A DNA stretch of 64,000 bases from Desulfocurvus vexinensis DSM 17965 (GCF_000519125.1 NZ_JAEX01000011.1:1-64000), one strand, 5' to 3'; positions 21,501 through 30,993 are shown, numbered from the stretch's first letter. Translations and numbers: made by a program. Notes: generated from the letters alone by a model not told the origin.

Positions 21501-24470
21501 GCCGAACAGCGAGCTGGCGTAGTCGCCGCGCGCGGTGAGGGTGTCGTTGCCGCTGCCCCCGCGCAGGTGCTCGAAGCCGGTCATGGTGATGGTGTCCGAG
21601 CCCATGGTCAGGGTCGGGCTGGCACCGGCGGTGCCCAGGCCGAGGTCGAGGTCCCCGGAGTAGTTCTCGAAGGACAGCAGGTCGCCGTCTGTTTCGCCCG
21701 TGTCGCCGCCCACGAGGGACTCGTTGCCGGTGCCCACGATGAGGGTGTCGTCGCCGCCGCCGCCGGAAAGGGTGTCGTCGCCCGCGCCGCCGAAGAGCGA
21801 GTCCTTGCCATTGCCGCCGGAGAGACTGTTGGCCTGGGCGTCGCCCGTCAGGGTGTCGTCGTAGGGGCTGCCGGTGACGTGCTCGATGCCTGCCAGGGTG
21901 TGGGTGTAGTAGCCGACGAGGGTGGCCCGGCCAGCGCCAAGGTCCACCGACACGTCGGAGCTGTAGGCCACGGTGTCGCTGCCGCCCTCGCCCGAGAGGC
22001 TCTGGTCGCCGTATCCGGCGTTGATCAGGTCGTCGCCGGTTCCGGCGTCCACGGTGGCGTTGCCGGTACCAGCGGTGATGGTGTCGTTGCCGTCGTCGCC
22101 GTAGATGCGGTCCGCCCCGCCCTGGCCGTAGATCAGATCGTCGTCGCCGCCGCCGGAGATGGTGTCGGCGCCGCTGCTGCCGTAGATGGTGTCGTTGCCG
22201 TCGCCGCCCTCGAGCACGTTGCTGCCGTAGCTGCCGGAGAGGTAGTCGTTGCCGTCACCGCCGGAAAGGGTGTCGTCGCCGTAGCTGCCCACGAGGGAAT
22301 CGTGGCCCGTGCCGCCGTCCAGGTAGTCGTTGCCGTAGCCGCCGGAAAGGGTGTCGTCGCCGCCGTCGCCAAAGAGCGAGTCGTTGCCATAACCGCCGAT
22401 GATGGAATCGTTGCCCGCACCGCCGCGCAGGGTGTCGTTGCCCGCAAACAGGGTGGCGCCGCCAACCACGGTGGAGGCGACGCTGCTTTCGTCGTCGCCG
22501 TAGATGGTCTCGCCCAGGTCGCCGCCGATGATGGAGTCGGCGCCCATCTGGCCGGTGAGCCTGGTGGTGCTGTCGTCGCCGGTGATGGTGTCGTTGCGGT
22601 GCGAGCCGTGCAGCACCTCGATGCCCGTGAAGACCGCGCCGTGCCCGGTCATGGTGGCGGTGCCGTTGCCGTTGCCCGTGAACTGGACGTTCAGGCCGCC
22701 GCCCATGCCGCGCATGTCCAGGGTGTCGGAGCCTGCGCCGCCGCCCACGGTATCCTGCCCGCTGCCCGCGATGAAGGAGTCGTTGCCCGTGCCGCCGACC
22801 ATGGAGTCGTTGCCGCCCCGGCCGTCGAAGATTACGCCGGAGTCGTTGCCGACCATGGTGTCGTTGTACTGGCTGCCTATGACCCGCTTGATGCCGCTCA
22901 GCGTATCATTGCCCGCGCCGTGGTAGACCTGCAACGCCGCGTTCCAGTCGAAACTGATGGCCGTCGGGTTGGTCGCGTAGTAGGCCCAGTCGGAGGTGTC
23001 GCCGTACAGGAAGTTGTCGCCCGCGCCGCCCTCCAGGGAGTCCTCGGCGCTGTCGGAAGCGTTGGCCAGGTTGTTGCCGTACAGGGTGTCGTTGCCCGCC
23101 CCGCCGGACAGCATGTCCGCCTGTGTGTTGCCCAGAAGCACGTCGTTGCCGTCGCCGCCGTACAAGGTGTCGGTGCCCGTGCCGCCGTCCAGGGTGTCGT
23201 TGCCCGCGTCGCCGTAGAGCGTGTCGTTGCCCGCGCCGCCCAGGAGGGAGTCGTTGCCCGTGCCGCCGTAGGCCAGGTCGTTGCCGCTGTACAGCGAGAT
23301 GGTGTCGTTGCCCGCCTCGCCGTAGACGGTATCGCTGTCCGAGCCCATGGTGGCGCGGATGGAATCGTTGCCGTCGCCGCCGTAGACCAGGTCGTTGCCG
23401 CCGGAGCCCAGGTCGATGAAGTCGTTGCCTGTGCCGCCGGAGAGGGTGTCCGAAGCGCTGCTGCCCAGCAGGGTGTCCGGCCCGGCCAGGCCGTTGACGG
23501 CCATGGGGCCGTGGTAGGCCTGGAGCGAATCGGCGTAGGCTGTGCCGGTCAGGCCGCTGCCCGAGGAGGACGAGCCCGAGGTCGTGGTGGTCGTGGTGGT
23601 GGTCGTGGTCTGGCGGGTGGGGTCGTCGCCGGGCGTGGTGGTGGGCCCGGTGCCCAGCCCGCCGGTGAGCAGGCCCAGCAGGGGCAGCTCGCCGCCGCCG
23701 CCCAGCAGGGAGTCGTCGCCCAGGGCCTCGGAGAACAGCTCGGCGATGAACGCGAGCACGTCGCCCTCGGTGAAGCCCTCGTCGGCGTTGACGCTGACGC
23801 TGACTTCGCCGTCCTCGCCCTCGCCCTGGTCCTCGCCCTGGCCTTCGTCGTCGCCGCCTTCACCGCCGTCGTCCTGCCCGGGGGCGCCGGGCACGGGGAT
23901 GGACAGGATGGGCGCCACGGCGTTGAAGAACGCCTGCTCAAGCTCGGAGTAGGAGCGCAGTTCGCCGAACTGGCCGCCGGGGCCGATGTCCAGGATCAGG
24001 TTGGCGTTGTTGATGACCATGGTGCCGAAGGGCGTGGTGATGGTCAGGTCCAGCCCGTCGTACTGGAAGATGCCCACGCGCATGGGTCCGCCCGGGGGCA
24101 CGTCGAAGTCCGCGCCCGTGCCGCGGATGCCGATGGTGGCCAGGGGCGACTGGATGGTCACGCCCTCGGGGTTGGCCTTGGCCAGCTCGCCGGTGACCAT
24201 GCGGAAGGTGCCCTGGGCCATGTTGAGCAGCATGGTCGAGGCGCCGCTGTCCTGCGGATTGTAGACGTATTCGTCCAGGGCCAGGCGCGCGTTCTCGCCC
24301 TGGGCCAGGACCGTGCCGTCCGTGAAGCCGATCTCGATGTTCGAGCCGGGGCCGGTGGTCAGCACCTCGCCCGCGTGGACGGGGCTGCCCAGGGCCAGGG
24401 GCCGTACGCCTGCGCTGGATTCGGCCTGGGCACTGCCCGCGAGGCCGACGACGCTGCCGATGCTTTCCAT
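18516..24470 (-). CDS. Giant RTX (hemolysin-type Ca2+-binding repeat) protein with FecR-like domain
   Basis: A ~1,984-residue, very acidic, predicted secreted protein. The start at 24470 follows GGGAGGAC and lies about 80 bases after a good promoter; an upstream in-frame ATG sits at the predicted transcription start. Order of parts: a FecR-like domain (about residues 20-160, [19 protein letters not shown]... and [10 protein letters not shown]), an acidic Asp/Glu/Gly linker, a Thr-rich tract and Ser/Gly linker (about 290-320), then dozens of GGxGxDxLx nonapeptides. These are interspersed with about 40-residue non-RTX modules (for example [20 protein letters not shown]). The C-terminus ([20 protein letters not shown]...IQVVDLNL) looks like a type I secretion signal. 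No T1SS genes are nearby. Likely an adhesin or surface-layer protein. Confidence 0.9.
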   Translation of the reverse strand: MESIGSVVGLAGSAQAESSAGVRPLALGSPVHAGEVLTTGPGSNIEIGFTDGTVLAQGENARLALDEYVYNPQDSGASTMLLNMAQGTFRMVTGELAKANPEGVTIQSPLATIGIRGTGADFDVPPGGPMRVGIFQYDGLDLTITTPFGTMVINNANLILDIGPGGQFGELRSYSELEQAFFNAVAPILSIPVPGAPGQDDGGEGGDDEGQGEDQGEGEDGEVSVSVNADEGFTEGDVLAFIAELFSEALGDDSLLGGGGELPLLGLLTGGLGTGPTTTPGDDPTRQTTTTTTTTTTSGSSSSGSGLTGTAYADSLQAYHGPMAVNGLAGPDTLLGSSASDTLSGGTGNDFIDLGSGGNDLVYGGDGNDSIRATMGSDSDTVYGEAGNDTISLYSGNDLAYGGTGNDSLLGGAGNDTLYGDAGNDTLDGGTGTDTLYGGDGNDVLLGNTQADMLSGGAGNDTLYGNNLANASDSAEDSLEGGAGDNFLYGDTSDWAYYATNPTAISFDWNAALQVYHGAGNDTLSGIKRVIGSQYNDTMVGNDSGVIFDGRGGNDSMVGGTGNDSFIAGSGQDTVGGGAGSDTLDMRGMGGGLNVQFTGNGNGTATMTGHGAVFTGIEVLHGSHRNDTITGDDSTTRLTGQMGADSIIGGDLGETIYGDDESSVASTVVGGATLFAGNDTLRGGAGNDSIIGGYGNDSLFGDGGDDTLSGGYGNDYLDGGTGHDSLVGSYGDDTLSGGDGNDYLSGSYGSNVLEGGDGNDTIYGSSGADTISGGGDDDLIYGQGGADRIYGDDGNDTITAGTGNATVDAGTGDDLINAGYGDQSLSGEGGSDTVAYSSDVSVDLGAGRATLVGYYTHTLAGIEHVTGSPYDDTLTGDAQANSLSGGNGKDSLFGGAGDDTLSGGGGDDTLIVGTGNESLVGGDTGETDGDLLSFENYSGDLDLGLGTAGASPTLTMGSDTITMTGFEHLRGGSGNDTLTARGDYASSLFGGGGDDSLVASGAYEDTLFGGAGNDFLHGNGDDWADFSESAGGISGTLAGAGESTFTGHGDDTLKNIQNIMGSEHDDALGGDDQDNIIDGSGGNDTITGGDGDDELLGGDGDDSLEGVAGSNTLLGGDGDDTLIGGTGADLLLGEFGDDSIVGSGGDDTVSYEGEGASDIDLAAGTATNSVGTDTIVGVDHAIGSNSADRIVGNDNANTLDGGAGNDTLVPWNYIVTGDSLIGGTGTDWAFFNTQNEYAITSGDMTSVVANGETTSLSGIENMKGTELSDTFGGNASANYLIGLDGDDSLYGDDGNDTLEGGDGHDTLEGGDDSDELYGEDGNDELLGGSGDDVLDGGDGDDSIDGGDDDDLVYASDGADTVDGGNGNDTLDFSGFGQGTSLDVDAGTATNASGTFTLSNFESFYGTSYADTIVGSAANETFYTYDGNDSVNAGDGEDYISAGSGDDYVLAGAGNDYVSGGGGNDTLYGEAGNDSLYGGYNNDQLFGGADGDHLSGDSGNDTLYGDDGNDTIYGGSDNDQLFGGAGNDTLYGDYGSDSLDGGDGDDSLYGGTDTSADTLLGGDGDDTLYGYLGNNVLNGGAGLDVARYNVGSYAADVNLATGRASYGGSYTDTLSNIEKVSLTGSIGSTLTGDALANSLTGGDGADKLFGGAGDDTLIGGSGNDTLAGQGGSNMLTGGGGTDVADYTNAVTGSSTSVSVNMVTGEVAHSGGTDTLSTIEVIWGTASGDVMQAGASGMFFKGFGGNDTLTGGAGNDTMDGGAGNDTMDGGGGTNMVSFADATTGVTVNLTAGTASGQGTDTLANFTQAEGSGYADALTGTGSADTLTGLAGNDTLTGLAGNDSLAGGAGNDFLWGGAGADTLSGGDGFDTFYYSTASEMNNDTVVGFRWGFDVFQFETDGFSGLGLGTLSAGRFFRVSDYASSPNMGVAGGVFVYDLSTDALYYDSAGDDGSASAHKVIFDGNVDFNSNAHSEPTHESIQVVDLNL

Positions 24471-24559
24471 GATCCGTCCTCCCGGCAGAGGATAGAGGGC
24501 TGCGGCCAATGCTCCATGCTGGGCGTGGAACGATAGGGCGCGCAAAGATTTATTGCGCA

Positions 24560-24588
24560 ATTGTATGAAAGTCCACCGGGCAATGCAA
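24560..24588 (-). promoter_or_regulatory. Promoter of the RTX gene
   Basis: On the minus strand TTGCAT (24588-24583) and TACAAT (24565-24560) are exactly 17 bases apart. The start near 24553 leaves an ~80-base leader and supports ATG 24470 as the translation start. Confidence 0.7.
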
Positions 24589-24598
24589 CAGGGGCCTG

Positions 24599-24636
24599 AA
24601 AAAAGAAGTGCCCGGAAAACAGCGTTTTCCGGGCAC
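24599..24636 (-). terminator. Intrinsic terminator of ridA
   Basis: A perfect 13-bp stem (24608-24620 with 24624-24636) is followed on the minus strand by a T-rich tract (complement of 24599-24607). It closes the efflux/ridA transcript before the RTX promoter. Confidence 0.8.
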
Positions 24637-24658
24637 GGGGTTGAATTCTACATTGCGC

Positions 24659-25030
24659 CTATCTGGCGGCGGTGCATTTGACCTCGACGAGCCCGCCCTT
24701 GGGCAGCGCGGACACTTCGACCACGGCACGGGCGGGCTTGTGCCCGGAAAAGAACTCCGCGTAGATGGCGTTGAACTCCGGGAAGGCGCCCATGTCGGTG
24801 AGGAAGACCTCGACCACGGCCACGGCGTCCAGGCCCAGCCCGGCGGCGCCCAGGATGGCGCGCAGGTTGTCCAGGGCCTGGCGGGTTTGGGCCGCGAAGC
24901 CCGGGGCCATCTCGCCCGTGCCTGGGGCCAGCCCGAGCTGCCCGCTGACGAAGACCAGGGCCCCGGTGTCCACGGCCTGGCTGTAGGGGCCGACCGCCGC
25001 AGCCGCCTTGTCCGTCTCGATGAAGCGCAT
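24659..25030 (-). CDS. ridA: RidA/YjgF-family enamine/imine deaminase
   Basis: A 123-residue RidA protein that hydrolyses reactive 2-aminoacrylate and related imines released by PLP enzymes. It shows the family's GPYSQAV near the N-terminus, FVSGQLGL, and the active-site arginine in KPARAVVEVSALPKGGLVEVKC. ATG 25030 follows AAGGAGA. It is last in a minus-strand group (DUF2892, adaptor, RND pump) but about 100 bases from the RND gene, so it may have its own promoter. 2-aminoacrylate is also an intermediate of D-serine dehydratase, whose gene lies at 61-62 kb. Confidence 0.92.
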   Translation of the reverse strand: MRFIETDKAAAAVGPYSQAVDTGALVFVSGQLGLAPGTGEMAPGFAAQTRQALDNLRAILGAAGLGLDAVAVVEVFLTDMGAFPEFNAIYAEFFSGHKPARAVVEVSALPKGGLVEVKCTAAR

Positions 25031-25130
25031 GGAACGTCTCCTTCTGCTTGAGTGTTCGTGAGCCGTGCCGGGCGGGCATAGCACACGCGGGCCCGCCCGG
25101 CCAGGGGCGCCGCGCGGCCCCGGCCGGGGG

Positions 25131-28100
25131 TCAGGCCCCCGCGCCCTGGCCCCGGGCGCCAAAGATGGCGTAGTAGGCCACGGGGATGACCACCAGGGTG
25201 AAGGCCGTGGAGGCCACCAGCCCGGTGATCAGCGCCCAGGCCAGGCCGGAGAAGATGGGGTCCAGGGTGATGGGCCAGGCCCCGAGCATGGTCGTGCCCG
25301 CCGTGAGCAGGATGGGGCGCATGCGCACCACGCCGCTTTGCAGCACGGCCTCGCGCAGGGGCAGGCCCCGGGCCAGCTCGCCCTGGATGAACTCGATGAG
25401 CACCAGGGAGTTGCGGATGACGATGCCGCCCAGGGCGATCATGCCGATCATGGACGTGGCGGTGAAGAAGATCGGGTCGGGCAGCTCGCCCACGGTTCCG
25501 GCGAAGAGCAGGTTGAGCAGCCAGAAGCCGGGCATGATGCCGATGACCGTCAGCGGGATGGCGGCCATGATCAGCCCGGGCATGCTGAACGACTTGGTCT
25601 GGATGACCAGCAGGATGAAGATGCCCACCAGGGCGGCGCCAAAGGCCAGGCCCAGGTCGCGGAACACGTCCACGGTGATCTTCCATTCGCCCTCGCCCGC
25701 CCACTCGACCCGCAGGCCCGGGGGCAGGGGGTCGGCGCGCAGGCGCGACTGGAGATCGAGCACGGCCTCGCCCGGGGCCCGGCCGGTCATCTCGCCGTAC
25801 ACGTAGGCCACGCGCTCCAGGTTCTTGTGCAGGATGGGCTGGTCCTGCCCGACCAGCCGGAAGCTGCCCAGCTCGGCCAGGGGCACCATGCCCTCGGCCT
25901 CGCCCCGGGGGGCGCTGCGCAGGGGCATCTGGCCCAGGGCGGCGGGCGAGGAGCGCCGCTCGCGCGGCAGCACGGCGCGCACGGGCAGCTGCTGGCGCTC
26001 GTCGGGCTCGTGGACCATGGCGGGCGTCATCCCGCCCACGGCCATGCCCAGGGCCTCGGCCACGGCCTGGGCGCTCACCCCGTGCAGGGCGGCCTTGTCG
26101 CGGTCCAGCTCGAAGTGCAGGGCCTGGTGCGGCGCCTCGGCGCTGGTGTCCACGTCGGCCACCAGCGGCTCGGTGCGCATGAGCCCGGCGACGTGGTCGG
26201 CCCCGGCCAGCAGCTGGGCGTAGGTCCTGTCCGGGGCGGCGTAGATTTCGGCCACCAGGGTCGAGAGCACCGGCGGCCCGGGCGGCACCTCCACCACCTG
26301 GATGGCCGCGCCCGAGGCGGCGGCGATGCGCTCCAGGCCCGGGCGCAGGCGCAGGACGATGGCGTGGCTCTGGGCCTGGCGGCGGTCCTTGTGGGCCAGG
26401 TTCACGCGGATGTCGGCCACGTTGCCGCCCCGGCGCATGTAGTGGTGGCGGACCATGCCGTTGAAGTCCATGGGCGAGGCCGTGCCCGCGTAGGTCGTCC
26501 AGTTCTCCACCTCGGGCACGCCACGCAGGAAATCCTCGAAACGGCGCACCACGCGGTCCGTGGCTTCCAGGGGCGTGCCCTCGGGCATGTCGATGACGAT
26601 CTGGAACTCGTTCTTGTTGTCGAAGGGCAGCATCTTGAGCGGCACCAGCCGCAGCGCGGCCAGGGCGCACGAGGCCAGCAGCAGCACGCCCACGGCGGCC
26701 CACAGGCCCAGGCGCCGCCGGGGCGAATCCAGCAGCGGGCCCAGCAGGCGGGCGTAGGCGCGGTGCAGGGCCGAGCCCGTGCCCGGGGCCTGGGCCCCGG
26801 CGCTTCCGGCGTCGCGCCCGGCCTGGTGGCGCAGCAGCAGGTGGGCCATCCAGGGCACCACCGTCAGCGCCGCCAGGGTGGAGAAGACCACCGTCAGCGG
26901 CACGTTGGCGGCCATGGGCGCCATGTAGGGGCCCATCATCCCGGTGATGAAGAACATGGGCACGAAGGAGACGATGATGGCCAGGGTGGACATGAGCACC
27001 GGCGGCAGCACCTCGGCCACGCCAGCCAGGGTCGCTCCGCGCGGGGGCAGGGCGCCCCGGCGGATGTGGCGCTGGATGTTGTCCACGTTGGTGATGGGGT
27101 CGTCCACCACCAGGCCCAGGGAGAGGATCAGCGCGAACAGGGTCACGCGGTTGACCGTGTAGCCCAGGGCGTAGTTGACGAACAGGGCCAGGGCGAAGCT
27201 CAGGGGCACGGCCAGGGCGACCACGGCGGCCTCGCGCCGCCCCAGGGTCACGGCCAGCAGGGCCACCACGGTGAGGATGGCGAAAAACAGCGAGGAGAGC
27301 AGGTTGTCCACCTTCTCCTGGGCCGTGGCGCCGTAGTCGCGGGTGATCTCGTAGCGCACGCCGTTTGGCAGCACGGTCCGGGCCAGCTCGGCCATGCGCT
27401 CCTTGATGGCGGCGGACACGGCTACGGCGTTGGTGCCCTTCTTCTTGGCCAGGGCCAGGGTCACGGCGGGGAAGGTCTGGCCCGGCTCGGCGCCGCGCAC
27501 TCCGGCCTCGGCCTCGGCCCGGGCCGAGACGCCCAGGCGCGAATAGGTCTCGGGCTCGGCGGGCCCGTCCACGACCAGGGCCACGTCGCGCAGGTGCACC
27601 GGGCGGCCCTGGTAGACGCCCACCACCACCTCGCCCACGTCGGCGGCGGACATGAGAAATGCATCCGTGCGCACGGAATATTCGCGCCCGGCGCTGGACA
27701 GTGCCCCGGCGGTGGCCGAGGTGTCGGCGGCGGCCAGGGCGGTCTGCACGTCGTCCGGGGCCACGCCCATGCCCGCCATGCGCTGCGGGTCCAGCAGCGC
27801 GCGCACCTCGCGCGGGCGCCCGCCCGTGAGCGTGACCCGCGACACGTCGGGCACCTCGGCCAGGCGGTGGTACAGCTCCTCGCCCACCCGGCGCAGGGCC
27901 GCGTCGTCCAGCTCTGCGGAGTACAGGGCCACGGTGACGATGGGCACGTCGTCGATTTCCACGGGCTTGACCAGCCAGCCCGTGACCACCGAGGGCACGA
28001 GATCGAGGTTCTTCTGCACGGTGTTGTGCAGCTTGAGCAGCGACTGCTCGCGGTCCTCGCCCACGAAGAAGCGCACCGTGACCAGGGCCTGATCGCGCCG

Positions 28101-28385
28101 GGACACGGAATAGACGTACTCCACCCCGTCGGTCTGCCACAGGATGCGCTCCAGCGGCGAGGTGACGAGTTTTTCCACCTCCTCGGCGCTGGCCCCGGGC
28201 ACGGAGACCGACACGTCGGCCATGGGCACGACGATCTGCGGCTCCTCCTCGCGCGGGGTCAGCAGCACCGCCGCGGCGCCCAGGCACAAGGTGGCCACCA
28301 CCAGCAGGATGGAGAGCCGGGTTTCCAGGAACGTTTCCACCACGGCGGGGATCAGCCCGCGCGGCTGGGCGGGCCCGGCGCTCAT
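25131..28385 (-). CDS. RND-family efflux transporter (divergent AcrB-like subfamily)
   Basis: A 1,084-residue inner-membrane transporter with the duplicated RND layout of about twelve helices and two periplasmic domains. The TM4 region reads LGLVVDDPITNVDNIQRH, keeping the Asp pair but with Pro-Ile-Thr-Asn after it, characteristic of a subfamily distinct from classic AcrB. Residues 42-49 have the PREEEPQI motif after the first helix. It overlaps the adaptor gene by four bases (ATGA), so translation is coupled. Substrate unknown; the DUF2892 gene at the operon start gives no decisive clue. Confidence 0.9.
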   Translation of the reverse strand: MSAGPAQPRGLIPAVVETFLETRLSILLVVATLCLGAAAVLLTPREEEPQIVVPMADVSVSVPGASAEEVEKLVTSPLERILWQTDGVEYVYSVSRRDQALVTVRFFVGEDREQSLLKLHNTVQKNLDLVPSVVTGWLVKPVEIDDVPIVTVALYSAELDDAALRRVGEELYHRLAEVPDVSRVTLTGGRPREVRALLDPQRMAGMGVAPDDVQTALAAADTSATAGALSSAGREYSVRTDAFLMSAADVGEVVVGVYQGRPVHLRDVALVVDGPAEPETYSRLGVSARAEAEAGVRGAEPGQTFPAVTLALAKKKGTNAVAVSAAIKERMAELARTVLPNGVRYEITRDYGATAQEKVDNLLSSLFFAILTVVALLAVTLGRREAAVVALAVPLSFALALFVNYALGYTVNRVTLFALILSLGLVVDDPITNVDNIQRHIRRGALPPRGATLAGVAEVLPPVLMSTLAIIVSFVPMFFITGMMGPYMAPMAANVPLTVVFSTLAALTVVPWMAHLLLRHQAGRDAGSAGAQAPGTGSALHRAYARLLGPLLDSPRRRLGLWAAVGVLLLASCALAALRLVPLKMLPFDNKNEFQIVIDMPEGTPLEATDRVVRRFEDFLRGVPEVENWTTYAGTASPMDFNGMVRHHYMRRGGNVADIRVNLAHKDRRQAQSHAIVLRLRPGLERIAAASGAAIQVVEVPPGPPVLSTLVAEIYAAPDRTYAQLLAGADHVAGLMRTEPLVADVDTSAEAPHQALHFELDRDKAALHGVSAQAVAEALGMAVGGMTPAMVHEPDERQQLPVRAVLPRERRSSPAALGQMPLRSAPRGEAEGMVPLAELGSFRLVGQDQPILHKNLERVAYVYGEMTGRAPGEAVLDLQSRLRADPLPPGLRVEWAGEGEWKITVDVFRDLGLAFGAALVGIFILLVIQTKSFSMPGLIMAAIPLTVIGIMPGFWLLNLLFAGTVGELPDPIFFTATSMIGMIALGGIVIRNSLVLIEFIQGELARGLPLREAVLQSGVVRMRPILLTAGTTMLGAWPITLDPIFSGLAWALITGLVASTAFTLVVIPVAYYAIFGARGQGAGA

Positions 28386-29524
28386 TGCACGCCTCCGGGC
28401 AGGGCCACGGTCTGCCCGCCTGCAAGCCCGGCGAGCACTTCCACCTCGCCGCCCTGGGCCGGGACGGTGCGCACGAAGACCGTGCGCCAGGTGTCCCCGT
28501 CCAGCACGCGCACGGTCTCCAACTGCCCGGTGCGCGTCACGGCGCGCGCGTCCACCAGCACGGCGGTGCGCCGCCCGGCGGGCACCAGCAGGCGCCCGAA
28601 CATGCCCGGGTAGGCCCCCAGCAGGTCCGGCAGCCCGACCTTGACCAGGAAGGTGCGCGTGGTCGGGTCCGCCGCAGGCACGACCTCCTCCACCACCCCG
28701 GACACCGTGCGCTCCAGGGCCGGGATGGCCACGGACAGCTCCGTGCCGGGCCGGGCGCGGGCGATGAGCCCCTCGCGCACGAAGGCTTCCAGGCGCAGGG
28801 CTCCGGCCGTCTGCACCACCAGCAGCGGCTTGCCGGGCACGGCCAGATCGCCGGGCTCCGCCGTGCGGCTGGCGACTTCCATGTCCTCGGGGGCGCGGAT
28901 CACGGCGTAGCCCTGGGCGATGCCCGCCTCCTCGTGCTGCTTGGCCGACCGGCCCAGGGCGGCCTCGGCCCCGGCCACGGCCTCGCGCGCCTGGGACAGC
29001 CGGGCCTCGGCCTGGAGGTATTCCGCCTCGGCCTGGTCCATCTCGCGTTCGGCCACGGCGCGCTCGGCGAACAGGGTCTTGATGCGCTTGTACTGCGCGG
29101 CGGCGGTGTCGAAGGCGGCCCTGGCCTCGCCCACGGCCTGACGGGCCTGCTCCAGCCCGGCGCGGGCCGAGGCCTGGGCCTGGGCGGCGCTGTCGGCCCG
29201 GGCGGCGTGCTCGCGGTCGTCCAACACCACAAGCACCTCGCCGCGCTTGACGAAATCGCCAGCGCGCACGCGCACTTCGAGGATTTTGGCCGTGATCTGG
29301 GCCTCGATGCTGGTCTGGGTGCGCGGGCGGATGGTGCCCACGGCCTCGTAGATCTCGTCGATGTCGGCCTGGCGCGTCTGGGTTGTTTCCCAGGGCTGGT
29401 GCCCCGGCTCGGGCGCGGAGCCGGGCCCCGGGGCGATGGTGCCCGTGCGCAGGGCTCCGGCCTGCCAGAGCACGACCAGCAGCACGGCGGCGGAGCCAAG
29501 GACAAGGGCGAGGCGTCTTTTCAT
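28382..29524 (-). CDS. RND efflux membrane fusion protein
   Basis: A 380-residue periplasmic adaptor. The start at 29524 gives a signal-anchor sequence (MKRRLALVLGSAAVLLVVLWQAGAL). Then follow a lipoyl-type half (SIEAQITAKILEVRVRAGDFVKRGEVLVVLDD), a long Ala/Glu/Arg coiled-coil hairpin (about residues 105-200), the second lipoyl half and a beta-barrel domain ending PAGRRTAVLVDARAV. Translationally coupled to the RND gene downstream. Confidence 0.92.
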   Translation of the reverse strand: MKRRLALVLGSAAVLLVVLWQAGALRTGTIAPGPGSAPEPGHQPWETTQTRQADIDEIYEAVGTIRPRTQTSIEAQITAKILEVRVRAGDFVKRGEVLVVLDDREHAARADSAAQAQASARAGLEQARQAVGEARAAFDTAAAQYKRIKTLFAERAVAEREMDQAEAEYLQAEARLSQAREAVAGAEAALGRSAKQHEEAGIAQGYAVIRAPEDMEVASRTAEPGDLAVPGKPLLVVQTAGALRLEAFVREGLIARARPGTELSVAIPALERTVSGVVEEVVPAADPTTRTFLVKVGLPDLLGAYPGMFGRLLVPAGRRTAVLVDARAVTRTGQLETVRVLDGDTWRTVFVRTVPAQGGEVEVLAGLAGGQTVALPGGVQ

Positions 29525-29612
29525 TACAGGGACTCCTGATTGGGAGGGGTGCTTCGGGGCTGGAGGCCGGGCCTGGGCGCGGGCCCCGGGGGGCCCGCGC
29601 CGGTGCACCGGG

Positions 29613-29798
29613 CTACTGCATGCCCATGCGCCGCAGCACGGCCATCAGCGGGCAGGTGTCGGTGAAGGCCGATTGCAGCAGGTTGGCGCCCACGAAGGCC
29701 GTGAGCCACAGCCAGTGGGGCGAGTGGAAGACCGCCAGGAGCACCGTGAGCAGGACGAAGGAACCCGCCACGGCGCGGATGATGCGGTTGATGGTCAT
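29613..29798 (-). CDS. Small DUF2892-type inner-membrane protein
   Basis: A 61-residue protein with two hydrophobic segments and the DUF2892 hallmark NLLQSAFTDTCPLMAVLRRMG. In other bacteria this domain accompanies rhodaneses (YgaP) or efflux genes. ATG 29798 follows AAGGAGGC, an excellent ribosome site. It is first in the minus-strand efflux group, 88 bases before the adaptor. Its function is not established. Confidence 0.85.
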   Translation of the reverse strand: MTINRIIRAVAGSFVLLTVLLAVFHSPHWLWLTAFVGANLLQSAFTDTCPLMAVLRRMGMQ

Positions 29799-30208
29799 GG
29801 TGCCTCCTTGTGTGCCCTGGGTTTGGCCCAGCATAGCGCGAAACCGCCCCGGGAGGGAAGCGCAAGCCGCGTCGCGCCGGGGATGAAATTCTCTACATTG
29901 TGGTGGGGGTTTACGCCGTCCCGGGCTGGGCTGGCAACCCGGCGCGGGCCGGATGCCCCGGCGAAGGCCGGAGTCCATGCCCAGGCGCAGGGCCGCCCGG
30001 TGCTGCCCGGCAAGGGGCAGGCCGTGCGGCAGCGGCAGCGCCCCGGCCCCTTGCGCCTGTTCCAGGTGCCAGCCCGCGCTCCGGGCTTCCGCTCCCGGCT
30101 AAAAAATAGATCGCCCCGGGGGCTTGTCAATGAGAATGAAATTCAGTATCAGGATTGCGGGACGGCAGGGCCGTTCCTTTCATGAACAGCAGCACCAGGA
30201 GGCGCGAT
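29799..30208. other. Divergent intergenic region
   Basis: This region lies between the DUF2892 gene (minus) and the Cys-rich TPR gene (plus). It contains the candidate Fur-box promoter at 30124-30152 and an A-rich run at about 30102-30108. I do not recognise a gene in the remainder; a minus-strand promoter for the efflux operon must lie here, but none stands out. Confidence 0.45.
30124..30152 (+). promoter_or_regulatory. Candidate Fur-regulated promoter
   Basis: TTGTCA (30124-30129) and TATCAG (30147-30152) are 17 bases apart. The spacer and -10 are covered by TGAGAATGAAATTCAGTATCA (30131-30151), which contains the dyad GAAT-GAA-ATTC and resembles Fur boxes (about 10 of 14 positions in the 7-1-7 model). 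Binding there would block RNA polymerase. Confidence 0.4.
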
Positions 30209-30706
30209 ATGGGCAGCATGCGGCAGGATGGACAGACGGCGGGGCGGCGGACCGGGCACGCGGGCTGCGGCTGTGGCGGAAAACGGGCCTCGGCCCGGGT
30301 GGCCGCCGTGGACGGCGCGAGCCCGGGGCGCTATGCGGGGGCCCACGCCCCGCGCGGCCAGAAGGGCCACGCCGAATGCGCGGGCGGCTGCCGCTGCAAG
30401 CTGCTGGGGCGCATCCGCGACCTGAGCCGCGCCGGGATGCAGGCCCTGGACAACGGCGCCCACGGCGAGGCCGAGCGCCTGCTGCGCGAAGCCCTGGCCC
30501 TGGGGAGCGACGCGCGCGCGGGCGCGGTCATCGACGCCAAGACCCGCAACTGCCTGGGCATCGTGCTGCACAGCGCCGGGCGCATGGTCGAGGCCCTGGC
30601 CCAGTACCACACGGCCCTCACGCTCATCGAGGCCCGCGTGGGCATGGACAACCGCCTCTACCGCGTGGTGGCCGCCAACAGCCGCAAGGCCGCCGGAGCC
30701 GCCTAG
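30209..30706 (+). CDS. Cys-rich protein with TPR-like C-terminal half, unknown function
   Basis: A 165-residue protein. The N-terminal third is basic and carries two cysteine clusters, CGCGG near residue 20 and CAGGCRCK near 57-64, suggesting a metal site. The second half (RAGMQALDNGAHGEAERLLREAL... NCLGIVLHSAGRMVEALAQYHTALTLIEARVG) reads as two TPR-like helical hairpins. The start 30209 is chosen because AGGAGG lies at the right distance; in-frame ATGs at 30155 and 30182 have no ribosome site. The upstream Fur-like box suggests iron-responsive expression (inference). Confidence 0.65.
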   Translation: MGSMRQDGQTAGRRTGHAGCGCGGKRASARVAAVDGASPGRYAGAHAPRGQKGHAECAGGCRCKLLGRIRDLSRAGMQALDNGAHGEAERLLREALALGSDARAGAVIDAKTRNCLGIVLHSAGRMVEALAQYHTALTLIEARVGMDNRLYRVVAANSRKAAGAA

Positions 30707-30742
30707 CCGATCGCCCCGGAGGGGCGGTCGGCTGCGTTGCGC

Positions 30743-30797
30743 AAAAAAATCCAACCCCGCGCGGCTGTCTTGCTCCGCGCCGGGATTGGATTTTTTT
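30743..30797. terminator. Terminator-like dispersed repeat, copy C
   Basis: AAAAAAATCCAA pairs with TTGGATTTTTTT across a GC-rich interior that, on the minus strand, reads CGCGGAGCAAGACAGCCGCG, close to copy A. Outside the arm, CCTGAACGGCC (30815-30825) is the reverse complement of GGCCGTTCAGG beside copy A (10954-10964), so the similarity extends beyond the hairpin. Confidence 0.8.
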
Positions 30798-30955
30798 GTG
30801 CCGACACCGCACCGCCTGAACGGCCTGGAAAAGGCGTTTCCCGGCAGTCACCAGGGCTGGCCCTGGCGTGCCGGGGCGGCCCCGGCGTGACCGGATTGGC
30901 GCGTCCCTGGCCGGGCCGCCAGGGCTTGCCGGGCTGGCCAGCCGCCGCACAAACG

Positions 30956-30993
30956 AAGGCGCCGCCCCCCGGACTTCCGGGAGGCGGCGCCTT
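30956..30993 (-). terminator. Terminator of greA
   Basis: A strong hairpin with arms AAGGCGCCGCC (30956-30966) and GGCGGCGCCTT (30983-30993) and a secondary CCGG/CCGG pairing in the loop lies 21 bases beyond the greA stop. Confidence 0.7.

Noticed and set aside
18900-23500. Repetitive DNA considered as a non-coding repeat array or CRISPR
   Set aside because: It is fully explained as codons for RTX nonapeptides in one open frame.
20559-24536. 1,325-codon open frame on the plus strand opposite the RTX gene, with others at 18549-20486
   Set aside because: It mirrors the repetitive GNDT/GGDG codons of the RTX gene; the product is Val/Ala/Gly repeats without motifs. A composition artefact of antisense GC-rich DNA.
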